DNA of 64,000 nt from an uncultured Acholeplasmatales bacterium (GTDB taxonomy: Bacteria; Bacillota_I; Bacilli_A; Acholeplasmatales; Anaeroplasmataceae): contig CALUQZ010000003.1 of NCBI GenBank assembly GCA_944323055.1, positions 41,950 through 105,949 on the forward strand. The letters run 5' to 3'. Below the pieces are notes generated by a model, which saw only the letters and a list, made by a program, of their open reading frames with translations, was not told where the DNA came from and made no database searches. The translations under genes and the position numbers were made by a program. This document shows positions 10,563 through 18,665 of this stretch, in pieces. Numbering within the stretch: position 1 is the stretch's first letter; the number at the start of each line of letters is the position of its first letter.

Positions 10563-11142
10563 AACTGAAGCTGAAGTTATGCAAAAAGCAGAAGCTATTT
10601 TGCGAGTTCCAGCTAGTAAAATATTCATTAATGTTTTAGGCGAAATTTCTGAAGGTCTAAATTGTGAAGCTTTAGTTGATGTTAATTTAGCTTTAGAAGG
10701 CAGAAGATATATTGAAAACATTTTAAAAGCTATGGGAATTAAATATCAAATAGAAACTAGAACAGTTGGTGGAGAAAAAGAAATTCATTACTTAATTGAA
10801 AGTTCAGAAAACTCTTTACTAATTGGTCATGATGGAAAATGTTTAGACGCTTTCCAAACATTAGTAAGAAATTTAATTTCTAATTATACAACAGAAAGAA
10901 CAATTGTTACTTTAGATATTGGTTCATATAAAAGCAATAAAGATAGAAGATTAGAAATATTAGCTACTAAAACAGCTAAAGAAGTAGCGAGAACTAAAAT
11001 TCCTGCTAAGTTAAGTCCTATGAATTCTTATGAACGTCATATAATTCATGAAAAATTAGCTTCATGGCGTGATGTTTATACAGAATCTGAAGGTGAAGGC
11101 GAAGCAAGAGCGGTTGTTATTAAACCTAAAATGCAAGAATAA
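10534..11142 (+). CDS. khpB: RNA-binding protein KhpB (Jag/EloR)
   Basis: Jag family protein of 202 residues, implicated in cell elongation control in other Bacillota. The N-terminal Jag domain (MKKQIQVIGKTEAEVMQKAE) is followed by a KH domain (IGHDGKCLDAFQTLVRNL) and an R3H domain with ERHIIH. A GTG nine bases upstream is too close to the AAGGAGA ribosome-binding site, so ATG at 10534 is chosen. The linker usually found between the Jag_N and KH domains is short. Confidence 0.92.
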   Translation: MKKQIQVIGKTEAEVMQKAEAILRVPASKIFINVLGEISEGLNCEALVDVNLALEGRRYIENILKAMGIKYQIETRTVGGEKEIHYLIESSENSLLIGHDGKCLDAFQTLVRNLISNYTTERTIVTLDIGSYKSNKDRRLEILATKTAKEVARTKIPAKLSPMNSYERHIIHEKLASWRDVYTESEGEGEARAVVIKPKMQE

Positions 11143-11150
11143 CAAAAAGG

Positions 11151-11179
11151 TCCTTATCGATAACGATAAGGATTTTTTT
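11151..11179 (+). terminator. Terminator after khpB
   Basis: Perfect nine-base-pair stem TCCTTATCG/CGATAAGGA with ATAA loop, followed by seven T. It ends the rnpA-yidC-khpB unit. Confidence 0.92.
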
Positions 11180-11383
11180 ATAAAACTTCATAATAACCGG
11201 TTTTATTAGGACCAATTCTTTTAATTTTATTATTTTTTGTTAATAAACTAAGGTGTCTAGAAATAGTTGCTTCTGACTTATTGTTTTTTTAGCTAGTTCA
11301 GAAATAGTTATATACTTATTAATTATTATTAATTTTAATATTTCCGTATCTAATGAATTTATTCCCTCATTTATTCCCTCATT
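11178..11383 (-). pseudogene. Frameshifted 3' remnant of an AlbA_2/RecG-like winged-helix regulator
   Basis: Minus-strand translation gives NEGINEGINSLDTEILKLI, the GIN-repeat linker typical of AlbA_2-domain ATP-binding regulators. ITISELAKK follows, then, after a one-base frameshift in a run of seven A, NKSEATISRHLSLL and KRIGPNKTGYYEVL with a proper stop. An eighth A would restore one frame. The 5' part, including the AlbA domain, is absent, and a stop lies directly upstream. Known of the family: this is the C-terminal winged helix. Inference: a decayed gene. Confidence 0.7.
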
Positions 11384-11474
11384 TTACAAATATTAATATA
11401 AAATAAATATTAGTATTATTAAAGTGAAAGTATTAAAACCCTATTAAATCTTATTAATATAGACAAAAACAACG

Positions 11475-11764
11475 ATGTTGACAATATATAACACTTCTTG
11501 TCATAATGCATTAATAAGTATAGTTAAGGCTGAACATAGTTATTTTTTCTATTTAATTTCGTTTGGAATTTTTTTAGGTTTAGTCATTTTAGGAATTATA
11601 ATAAAATATAGAAAAATATAGTTAATAATATTAAGAATTATAAAGAATATTTATTACCTAATATAATTAAAATAATTACCTATACTTTATTATTAACAAA
11701 TATATTATACTTTTTCATTGAATGTTTATTAGGTTCAATTTTATATTTCTTAGTTAAAAAATAA
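11475..11764 (+). pseudogene. Small two-segment membrane protein, apparently frameshifted
   Basis: From ATG 11475 a 48-residue frame encodes a hydrophobic segment, YFFYLISFGIFLGLVILGII, and stops at 11621. In the next frame the sequence continues as NIVNNIKNYKEYLLPNIIKI and a second hydrophobic segment, to a stop at 11764. One extra A in the AGAAAAAT run near 11611 would join the two into a membrane protein of about 95 residues. No good ribosome-binding site is seen. The family is not recognised. It could also be two short unrelated frames. Confidence 0.35.
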
Positions 11765-11804
11765 TAAAAGAGAGAATTAATATATTTAGTTAATAAATAA
11801 AAAT

Positions 11805-11827
11805 CCGCACTTAAAGGTGTGGCTTTT
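11805..11827 (+). terminator. Weak hairpin and T-run
   Basis: CCGCAC pairs with GTGTGG (one G-T wobble), followed by CTTTT. It is the only GC-rich structure in the otherwise empty AT-rich stretch upstream of 11920. Confidence 0.3.
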
Positions 11828-11904
11828 CGCATAGTATTAGGCATAAAAAATAATTTATAATTTTATTAAACTCTTAATTTTTACTACTAATTATTTTAAT
11901 AATT

Positions 11905-11913
11905 TGGTATAAT
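11905..11913 (+). promoter_or_regulatory. Extended -10 placing transcription start at the ATG
   Basis: TGGTATAAT, with TATAAT at 11908-11913. Only six bases separate it from the ATG at 11920, the usual initiation distance. The message would therefore be leaderless or nearly so. No ribosome-binding site precedes this ATG. Confidence 0.6.
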
Positions 11914-11919
11914 AGGCCT

Positions 11920-12669
11920 ATGAGAAAAATAGTAAGTTTAATATTAGTAGCTTTGTTATCTTTTGTTATATGGGCCACAATAGGTTCATTAGCTGAAAAT
12001 ATTAAAATTAGTGCTGATGTAAGAGATTTTGTTAATAAGGCTACTTTTATTGAGGAAAAAAGTACAACAAGAATTAAATATTATGAAATTAAATCAGATA
12101 AGCCATTAGATTTACCAAGTTATCAAACAAGAGGAAGTATGACATATCCAGGAAGTCCAGGTGATATTATTTGTGCTAAAACAGCAGCAGTAGAAATTCC
12201 TATTTTATATGAAGGTATTACTTTTTATGTAGGAGGACATGCAGCTTTATGTGGATTTCCTTATGAATCTGATGAAATAACTTTTAATACAGGTTCAACA
12301 CTTGAAATAACTGGTTTTGGTTCAGATATTACGGCTAATATAAAAAATAGTTATACTTTTTTTAATGGTTATTATGATGAATTTATGGTATATAGAGTAG
12401 ATACATCTCTAGAAAATAGATTTCAAGCCTTTATTAATTCTTTATCATATTACGGACAATCTTATAACTATTCTTTTATCTTTAATCAAAAGACTAAAAA
12501 ATATTGTTCAAATTTAGTAGATATGGCATATAGAGATGTAGATGTCATTTTAAATCCAGATGGTCTAGCTACAACAGTTTTAGATATTATGGCTAGTCCA
12601 CGCGTTTATTTAGTTTATTATTCTAGATTAGATGATGATGGAATTAGATATAATTATGCTTTAGTTTAG
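11920..12669 (+). CDS. Secreted permuted papain-like (YiiX/C92-type) hydrolase
   Basis: 249-residue exported protein with an N-terminal hydrophobic segment (IVSLILVALLSFVIWATIG). The body has the circularly permuted NlpC/P60-like layout: GDIICAKTAA, then the His motif GGHAALCGF, and towards the C-terminus the Cys motif KYCSNLVDMAY. In that family Cys and His are catalytic and the enzymes cleave amide or peptide bonds, often in the envelope. The substrate is unknown. There is no lipobox, so it is either anchored by the N-terminal helix or released. It lies 11 bases upstream of dnaX and may provide its transcription. Confidence 0.65.
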   Translation: MRKIVSLILVALLSFVIWATIGSLAENIKISADVRDFVNKATFIEEKSTTRIKYYEIKSDKPLDLPSYQTRGSMTYPGSPGDIICAKTAAVEIPILYEGITFYVGGHAALCGFPYESDEITFNTGSTLEITGFGSDITANIKNSYTFFNGYYDEFMVYRVDTSLENRFQAFINSLSYYGQSYNYSFIFNQKTKKYCSNLVDMAYRDVDVILNPDGLATTVLDIMASPRVYLVYYSRLDDDGIRYNYALV

Positions 12670-12680
12670 GAGGTGAAATA

Positions 12681-14396
12681 ATGTCTTATGTAGCATTATA
12701 TAGAGCTTATAGACCTCAACTTTTTGATGAAGTTGTAGATCAAAAGGCCATAGTTAAGACTTTAGAAAATGCTATTACTAATGATAAAGTAGCACATGCT
12801 TATTTGTTTTGTGGACCTCGTGGTACAGGTAAAACAACTTTAGCTAAAATATTTGCGAAAGCCTTAAATTGTTATAATGGCCCAACTATTAAGCCTTGCT
12901 TAGAATGTGAATCTTGTAAAGCTATTTTACAAGGTACAAATCCTGATGTTATAGAAATTGATGCGGCTTCAAATAACGGGGCCGATGATATTAGAGCTTT
13001 AAGAGATAGTGTTAGATTTTTACCTTCTATGTCTAAATATAAAGTTTATATTATAGATGAGGTTCATATGTTATCTAATGCCGCTTTTAATGCCTTATTA
13101 AAGACATTAGAAGAACCACCTAAATATGTTGTTTTTATCTTATGTACAACAGAACCTTATAAAATACCAGAAACTATCTTATCTCGCTGTCAAAGATTTG
13201 ATTTTAAAGCTATTTCAGATGAAGGTATTATAAATAGATTAGAATTGATTTCTAAAGAAGAAAACATTAGTATAAGTAAAGAAGCTATTGAAGAAATAAC
13301 AAATTTAGCTGAAGGTGGTATGCGTGATGCTTTATCACTATTAGATCAAGTTATTTCTTTTGTAGATAATAAAGAAATAACTTTAAATGATGTATATGAA
13401 GTATCTGGTAATGTCTCAAATTTAGATTTATTGAATTTGCTTAATTTAATTATTAATAATGAATCAGAAAAAGCTATTAATATGATTAGTAATTTATATA
13501 ATAAAGGTAAAGAAATACCTAAAATAGCTGATGATTTAATGCTTTTTTTAAGAGATATTTTATTATATAAAAGTAATATTTTTGATTCATCTAAACAAAT
13601 ATATAAAACTACAGAATTTAGTAATACAGTTGAGAAAATAGGTAAAACTTTAATTTTTTCTTGGCTTGATGAATTGAATAATGCTATAAATCAAATGAAG
13701 TTTTCAAATCAAAAAAGATCATATTTAGATTTATGTATTATAAAAATGGCTGATTCGGTAATGCAAAAAGAAAATTCTATTTTAGATCAAATAAAATATT
13801 TAGAATCACAAATATCTAATATGCAAGCTGAATTAAATAAAAGACCTGTAAAAGAAGAAATAAAAGTAGTACCCACTAATATAGCTAAATTAAATAAAAT
13901 AGATAATAAAGAAAATGATGAAGTAATTAAGATAGAAGAAATAAATGAAATTTTAAATAATGCTTCTAAAGAAACAAAAGAAAAATTTAATAAAGAATGG
14001 CCTTTATTAAAGATTAAATATCAAGATATTTTAGCTATTTCTATTTTACAATATGGTAAAGTAGTAGCTGTCTCAGATAAGGCTATTATATTTGTATTAC
14101 AAGATGAAGGTTTTTGTAATAGAGTAATGAAATATGAAAATTACATTCAAATGTATGAAATAATTCATAAACAAATTGATTCAATTGAAAAGATAATTAC
14201 TCTACCACAAAAAATTTGGAAACAAATTGTTACAGATTATAAAAATAAATATGAATCAGGTATTGAAAAACCAATTTTAAATAATATAATGATAAACGTT
14301 AAAAGACCGGTAAAAAAAGAAGAAATAAAAGTAGATGATCCGGTTTTAACTAAATTAAATGATTTATTTGGCGATAAATTAGAAATAAAGGAGTAA
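12681..14396 (+). CDS. dnaX: DNA polymerase III subunits gamma/tau
   Basis: Clamp-loader ATPase of 571 residues. Walker A is GPRGTGKTTLAKIFAKALNC, the zinc-binding cysteines lie in CLECESCKAIL, Walker B is VYIIDEVHMLS, and the arginine finger is ILSRCQRFDFK. The C-terminal tau-like region is Lys/Glu/Ile rich. The ribosome-binding site is AGGAGGTGA. The gene heads dnaX-ybaB-recR, a conserved recombination/replication cluster. No convincing internal frameshift signal for a separate gamma form was found. Confidence 0.96.
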   Translation: MSYVALYRAYRPQLFDEVVDQKAIVKTLENAITNDKVAHAYLFCGPRGTGKTTLAKIFAKALNCYNGPTIKPCLECESCKAILQGTNPDVIEIDAASNNGADDIRALRDSVRFLPSMSKYKVYIIDEVHMLSNAAFNALLKTLEEPPKYVVFILCTTEPYKIPETILSRCQRFDFKAISDEGIINRLELISKEENISISKEAIEEITNLAEGGMRDALSLLDQVISFVDNKEITLNDVYEVSGNVSNLDLLNLLNLIINNESEKAINMISNLYNKGKEIPKIADDLMLFLRDILLYKSNIFDSSKQIYKTTEFSNTVEKIGKTLIFSWLDELNNAINQMKFSNQKRSYLDLCIIKMADSVMQKENSILDQIKYLESQISNMQAELNKRPVKEEIKVVPTNIAKLNKIDNKENDEVIKIEEINEILNNASKETKEKFNKEWPLLKIKYQDILAISILQYGKVVAVSDKAIIFVLQDEGFCNRVMKYENYIQMYEIIHKQIDSIEKIITLPQKIWKQIVTDYKNKYESGIEKPILNNIMINVKRPVKKEEIKVDDPVLTKLNDLFGDKLEIKE

Positions 14397-14403
14397 AAAA
14401 ATA

Positions 14404-14703
14404 ATGAATGCAGCAATGATGAATAAAATTAGAAAGATGCAAAAAGAACTACAAGATGCTCAACAAAGATTACAAGAAACAGTTTTTGTTGGTAAAGCTG
14501 GTGGTGTTTGTGAAGTAGAAATGAAAGGTAGTCATGAAGTTTTAAAAGTTACTATCGATAAAGATGCTTTTGAAAGTAAAGATGATATTGAAATGATTGA
14601 AGATGCTTTAGTATCAGCTTACAATGATGCTATTAAACAAATCGAAGAAGCTACAGCTAAGATGATGGGACCTTATGCTAGTATGCTTGGTGGCGTTTTA
14701 TAA
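14404..14703 (+). CDS. ybaB: YbaB/EbfC nucleoid-associated protein
   Basis: 99-residue DNA-binding protein of the YbaB/EbfC family. MNKIRKMQKELQDAQQRLQE is the conserved coiled N-terminus and GVCEVEMKGSHEVLKVTID the central beta motif. It forms dimers that bind DNA in other bacteria. It sits between dnaX and recR and shares one base with the recR ATG (TAATG). Confidence 0.93.
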   Translation: MNAAMMNKIRKMQKELQDAQQRLQETVFVGKAGGVCEVEMKGSHEVLKVTIDKDAFESKDDIEMIEDALVSAYNDAIKQIEEATAKMMGPYASMLGGVL

Positions 14704-15311
14704 TGTTGAAATACCCCTCAAGTATTATAGATTTAATAAATTCATTTGAAATGTTACCAGGAGTTGGCAAAAAGACGGCAGAACGTTATGCTTTTTATGT
14801 GCTTGATTATATGCGTGTAGAAGATGTTGAAGAGTTTGCTAATAACCTTAAAGTTGTCAAAAATAGTATAAAACAATGTGTTTTATGTGGTAATCTTTCA
14901 GAAACTGATATTTGCCCGATCTGTCAAGATGAAACGAGAGATAAATCAGTTGTTTTAGTTGTTGAAAATGCGAGAGATGTTTTAAGTATTGAAAAATTAA
15001 ATGAATATAATGGCGTATATCATGTCTTAGGTGGTTCTATTTCTTTTTCAAAAGGAATTACAGCTAATAACTTAAATATTGATTCATTAATAAATAAGGT
15101 AAAAAATAAAGAAGTAAAAGAAATTATATTAGCTACTAATGCTACACTAGAAGGAGAAACAACAGCTAGATATATTAAAGAATTATTATCAAGTTATGAA
15201 GATATTAAAATATCAAGAATAGCTTATGGGTTACCTGTTGGTGGCGATTTATTATATGCTGATCAAATGACGCTTTTAAAAGCTTTAGAAGGTAGACAAG
15301 AATATAAATGA
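14703..15311 (+). CDS. recR: Recombination protein RecR
   Basis: 202-residue recombination mediator acting with RecF and RecO in gap repair. Helix-hairpin-helix LPGVGKKTAERYAFYVL, a four-cysteine zinc finger (CVLCGNLSETDICPICQD), a TOPRIM domain with VVENARDVLSIE, and the C-terminal GLPVGGDLLYAD are all present. The stop overlaps the downstream ATG by four bases. Confidence 0.96.
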   Translation: MLKYPSSIIDLINSFEMLPGVGKKTAERYAFYVLDYMRVEDVEEFANNLKVVKNSIKQCVLCGNLSETDICPICQDETRDKSVVLVVENARDVLSIEKLNEYNGVYHVLGGSISFSKGITANNLNIDSLINKVKNKEVKEIILATNATLEGETTARYIKELLSSYEDIKISRIAYGLPVGGDLLYADQMTLLKALEGRQEYK

Positions 15312-15676
15312 TATTAGAGTTTTTAACAGTTGTTGATGATATTAAGAATAAAGAAATTATAGAATATGAAATAGTTGATAATAAATATTATTTAAAAGAT
15401 GAAAGTAATACTATTTTTATTAAAAATGATAAGTCTTTAATCTGTCAAAGAAATGGCTTGGTTAAGCAAAATATAATATTTATAGAAAAAGAAATTACTA
15501 AGTCTAAACTTATAGATTCTTACAACATAGAAATGAATTTTTCTATATATACAGAAAAACTTATAATGTCAGATAAACAAATATTTATTAAATACGATTT
15601 ATTGTTAGATAATACTATTATATCTAAACATAAAATATGGATTAATTTTCTTGCAAAAACAACTAAAATAGATTAA
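15308..15676 (+). CDS. DUF1934 calycin-like protein (YwiB family)
   Basis: 122-residue protein whose beta-rich pattern (IIEYEIVDNKYYLKDE, NIEMNFSIYTEKL, LLLDNTIISKHKIWI) fits the DUF1934/YwiB beta-barrel family. In Bacillus ywiB is near rpoE, as here. Function is unknown. It overlaps recR by four bases and is followed 26 bases later by rpoE. Confidence 0.6.
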   Translation: MILEFLTVVDDIKNKEIIEYEIVDNKYYLKDESNTIFIKNDKSLICQRNGLVKQNIIFIEKEITKSKLIDSYNIEMNFSIYTEKLIMSDKQIFIKYDLLLDNTIISKHKIWINFLAKTTKID

Positions 15677-15702
15677 AATATATAGAAAATTGGAGGGATA
15701 AG

Positions 15703-16221
15703 ATGGCAAATTATCAAAATATGCCAATGATTAATGTAGCATTAGATATTCTAAAGAATCATGCAGGTAAAATGAATATATCAGATTTAATGCAACAAAC
15801 ATTAGAGGCCAAAGGTTTAGAAGATAAGGATAATAAATATAAAACCCAACTTTATTTAGATATTACAACTAGTTCACTATTTGTATATATGGGCGATGAA
15901 GAATGGGATTTAAAAGATAGACAATCATTAGATATGTTTGATCGTGATGGTGCTGAATTCAACACTGCAGAAGATGAAGTATTAGAAGATGAAGACATCT
16001 TGAATTTTGAAGATGAAGATGATGAAGACACATCTCTTAACTATGAAGAAGATTATGAAGATGATGATGAAGATTATAGTGAAGAAGACAGCGATGATGA
16101 CGATTTAGAACATGATGAAAATGGTGAAATTTTAGAACGTTATCATGAAGATGACGATTTTGATGAAGATAAATATAATGATTACATGGATGATTTTGAA
16201 AACATGTATGATGATAATTAA
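15703..16221 (+). CDS. rpoE: RNA polymerase delta subunit
   Basis: 172 residues. The N-terminal HARE-HTH domain is recognisable from MINVALDILKNHAGKMNISD and FVYMGDEEWDLKDR. The C-terminal half is almost wholly Asp and Glu, the disordered acidic tail that mimics nucleic acid and promotes polymerase recycling. This subunit is specific to Bacillota. The ribosome-binding site is TGGAGGGA and a terminator follows. Confidence 0.94.
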   Translation: MANYQNMPMINVALDILKNHAGKMNISDLMQQTLEAKGLEDKDNKYKTQLYLDITTSSLFVYMGDEEWDLKDRQSLDMFDRDGAEFNTAEDEVLEDEDILNFEDEDDEDTSLNYEEDYEDDDEDYSEEDSDDDDLEHDENGEILERYHEDDDFDEDKYNDYMDDFENMYDDN

Positions 16222-16226
16222 TAAAT

Positions 16227-16259
16227 AAGTTGGAAAAGTTTAACTTTTCCACTTTTTTT
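16227..16259 (+). terminator. Terminator after rpoE
   Basis: Stem AAGT-GGAAAAGTT with AACTTTTCC-ACTT (one bulge), then a run of seven T. It ends the dnaX-rpoE unit. Confidence 0.88.
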
Positions 16260-16373
16260 CTATATTTAAACTATATATTAAAAGTATAATTAGGTAATAG
16301 TAGTTTATAAATAGATATTTCACACAATTTCACATATTTTTTTCACAATTTTGCTTATTTTATAATGTATAAT

Positions 16374-16500
16374 ACGCGCGTACTCGAAAGGGTACTTATC
16401 TATCACTCTCCCTTAAAATAATGATAGATATCTTTTTCATAAGCAAACTATAACTCTCCCAGATAAAGGACAACTATTAATAGTTGTCCTTTATCACTTT
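16374..16500 (+). ncRNA. Candidate small RNA with two CTCTCCC single-strand motifs
   Basis: The 276-base gap before the response regulator has a TATAAT at 16368-16373 followed by structured, more GC-rich sequence. It contains GTACTC-GAAA-GGGTAC (a GNRA tetraloop), then TATCTATCA...TGATAGATA enclosing CTCTCCC in its loop, then a second CTCTCCC between hairpins, then a long palindrome. C-rich TCCC motifs in loops are typical of Gram-positive small RNAs that pair with ribosome-binding sites. No open reading frame fits. Alternatively it is the 5' leader of the regulator message. Confidence 0.4.
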
Positions 16501-16512
16501 AATTAGTATAAT
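16462..16512 (+). promoter_or_regulatory. 34-bp perfect palindrome overlapping the promoter of the response regulator
   Basis: GATAAAGGACAACTATT at 16462-16478 is followed directly by its exact reverse complement (16479-16495). The right arm contains TTGTCC (16484-16489), which is 17 bases from TATAAT at 16507-16512. The palindrome therefore overlaps the -35 element and may be an operator, or it may end the upstream RNA. It lacks a good T-run, which favours the operator reading. Confidence 0.6.
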
Positions 16513-16535
16513 ATATGCACGAGGTGATTAAAACT

Positions 16536-17198
16536 ATGTATAATATTGCGGTAGTCGAAGATGAGGCTAATTTAGCTAAATTAATAGGTAAATATTTAGA
16601 AAATGAAGGATATGAGTATAAAATATTTCCTAATGGGGAACAAGCTTTAAAAGAAATAAATGGACCATTTCATCTATGGATTTTAGATATTATGTTGCCA
16701 GGTGTCACTTCTGGTTATGATTTAATTAAAAAAATAAAGGAAATAAATCATACTATTCCAATTATTTTTACTTCTGCTCGTGATCAAGATATAGATAAAA
16801 TTATGGGGTTAGAATTAGGCTCTGATGATTACTTATCTAAGCCTTATAATATGCGAGAATTAATGTTAAGAATTAAAAAAATCTTAGAAAGATGTTATAA
16901 AGATGAAAAATCAAATTTAATAAAATATGGGGAATATCAAATAGATTTAGATAAAAGAAGAGTCTTTAATAACGATGAAATTATTGTATTAACTAGTAAA
17001 GAATATGATTTATTATGTTTTTTAATAGATAATAAGAATAAAGCTTTATCCCGCGAACAAATTATTGAACATGTTTGGGGTGATGAGTATTATGGCTCAG
17101 ATAGAGTTGTTGATGACTTATTAAGAAGATTAAGAGCTAAGATGGTCAATTTAAATGTTGAAACTATCTATGGCTATGGTTATAGGTTATTATGGTAA
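16536..17198 (+). CDS. OmpR/PhoB-family response regulator
   Basis: About 220 residues. The receiver domain has the acidic pair in VVEDE, the phospho-acceptor Asp in LWILDIMLPG, the Thr/Ser in IIFTSARD, and Lys in YLSKPYNMREL. The C-terminal winged helix includes LTSKEYDLLCFL and the YGYGYRLLW end. The frame can start at an ATG at 16515, but GAGGTGAT lies before ATG 16536, which is preferred. It overlaps the kinase gene by seven bases. The target regulon is unknown; the palindrome in its promoter may be its own site. Confidence 0.9.
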   Translation: MYNIAVVEDEANLAKLIGKYLENEGYEYKIFPNGEQALKEINGPFHLWILDIMLPGVTSGYDLIKKIKEINHTIPIIFTSARDQDIDKIMGLELGSDDYLSKPYNMRELMLRIKKILERCYKDEKSNLIKYGEYQIDLDKRRVFNNDEIIVLTSKEYDLLCFLIDNKNKALSREQIIEHVWGDEYYGSDRVVDDLLRRLRAKMVNLNVETIYGYGYRLLW

Positions 17199-18511
17199 AA
17201 CCTGCAAGAGTTAGAAGAAGTATCTCATCAAAAATATTCTTAATATTATTTTCTAGTGTCTTAATTTTATTTTTAGCTACTATTATGATTTTAACTTTTT
17301 CATTAGATAAAATAGCTTTACAAGAAACATATTTTAGATTATCAAACTATATTACTATTACAGGGTTTGAATGGCGTAATGGTAATATGATTGTTCCAGA
17401 TGAAAATGATAATGGTATGCATAATTTTGGAATAATTCAAGGTCGTTATGAAAATGGTAATTATATTGTAGAATATGGTAGTGCTAATTTAATTAATGTT
17501 TTAAGTCAAAATGAAATTAGTGGTTTTTTATCACAAGCTAAAAGAGGAACAAATATTTACGAAAATAGTAAAAATGAAGAAATCTATTATGCTTGTGAAG
17601 TAGATGAAATAACTAATTATTTTATTATTGTATTAGTAGATGATAGTTATAATGAAGGATTTGTTAAAAGAATTATAGGCTCAATAATTACTTTTATTAT
17701 TGCGGCTCTCATTATCTTATCTTTAATTGCTTCATTTTGGATTAATAAGTTATTAAAGAGGCTTAAAGCTTTACAAAATCACATAACTAATATGAGTAAA
17801 GAAAAATATGAGGTTGAATATTTAGATGATGGTGATGATGAAATAAGAGAATTATCAGAATCAATTGAAATAATGCGACTTGAAATTAAAGATTCAGAAA
17901 CGACCAAAAGAGAAATGTTACAAAATGTTAGTCATGATTTTAAAACGCCTATAGCTGTTATAAAAAATTATGCAGAAGCTATTGTTGATGGTGTTGTTGA
18001 TACTAGTGATGCAAATATTATTATAAAACAAGCTGATATTTTAAGAACTAAAGTTAATCAATTGCTTCAATATAACAGGTTAGAATATTTAAATAAAGAT
18101 AAACCGCTAGAAGAAGTTGATTTAGCAGATGTTTGTAATGAAGTCGTTAATAATCATAAAGTTAATACTAAGATTGAGTTTAAATTAGAATTAGAACCTT
18201 GTGTGTTTGAAGGTTATAGAGAAAATTTTGTTACTGTAGTTGAAAATATTGTTGAAAATGCTTTAAGATATGCTAAAACAGTTATTTATATTCAAACAAA
18301 AGAAAATAAAGTGACAATTTATAATGATGGCGAACCAATTGAAGAAAAATTTTTAAATAGTAAATTTAAACCATATGAAAAAGGATCAAAAGGTGAATTT
18401 GGTCTTGGTATGTCTATTGTTCAAAAAACTTTAGATTTCTTCGGTTTATCTTTATCTATTTACAATGAAGAACGTGGTGGCGTGTCTTTTATTATTTATA
18501 AAAAAGAATAA
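17192..18511 (+). CDS. Sensor histidine kinase
   Basis: 439 residues. Two membrane segments (about 13-33 and 160-185) flank an extracellular sensor of about 120 residues that is not recognised. A HAMP linker, HisKA with NVSHDFKTPIAVIKNYAE (phospho-accepting His) and HATPase_c with N-box ENIVENALRYAK and G-box GLGMSIVQKTL follow. It is translationally coupled to the response regulator. The stimulus is not evident; nearby genes do not settle it. Confidence 0.9.
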   Translation: MVKPARVRRSISSKIFLILFSSVLILFLATIMILTFSLDKIALQETYFRLSNYITITGFEWRNGNMIVPDENDNGMHNFGIIQGRYENGNYIVEYGSANLINVLSQNEISGFLSQAKRGTNIYENSKNEEIYYACEVDEITNYFIIVLVDDSYNEGFVKRIIGSIITFIIAALIILSLIASFWINKLLKRLKALQNHITNMSKEKYEVEYLDDGDDEIRELSESIEIMRLEIKDSETTKREMLQNVSHDFKTPIAVIKNYAEAIVDGVVDTSDANIIIKQADILRTKVNQLLQYNRLEYLNKDKPLEEVDLADVCNEVVNNHKVNTKIEFKLELEPCVFEGYRENFVTVVENIVENALRYAKTVIYIQTKENKVTIYNDGEPIEEKFLNSKFKPYEKGSKGEFGLGMSIVQKTLDFFGLSLSIYNEERGGVSFIIYKKE

Positions 18512-18521
18512 ATATGATTTA

Positions 18522-18546
18522 TGGTGAAGTTTCTTCACCATTTTTT
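18522..18546 (+). terminator. Terminator after the histidine kinase
   Basis: Perfect stem TGGTGAAG/CTTCACCA with a TTT loop and a run of six T. Confidence 0.92.
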
Positions 18547-18581
18547 ATGTATATGAAAGACATTTTCATAAGTGAAAGGGC

Positions 18582-18630
18582 TTTACTTATGAAAAAAATA
18601 ATAATAAAATATATATGCTTAAACGTTTAA
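18582..18630 (+). promoter_or_regulatory. Promoter and LacI-type operator for the first starch lipoprotein
   Basis: TTTACT (18582-18587), 17 bases, TAAAAT (18605-18610). The perfect palindrome TTAAACGTTTAA at 18619-18630, with the central CG of LacI-family operators, sits at the predicted start of transcription. An inverted repeat CATAAGT/ACTTATG (18567-18591) overlaps the -35. Confidence 0.65.
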
Positions 18631-18665
18631 TCTATTTAAGTACGTGAGCAGAAAGGGTAACAAGA

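Noticed and set aside
11391..11919. SRP RNA upstream of dnaX as in Bacillus
   Set aside because: No GGAAG-type apical motif or SRP-like stem was found in this AT-rich gap.
14309..14330. A-run in dnaX as a possible programmed frameshift for a gamma subunit
   Set aside because: It lies near the C-terminus, not where gamma would end, and no stimulatory stem or upstream SD-like element was seen.
16037..16252. His-rich minus-strand frame opposite rpoE
   Set aside because: Mirror of the Asp/Glu codon run of the delta subunit tail (GAT/GAA read backwards give ATC/TTC and CAT-like codons).
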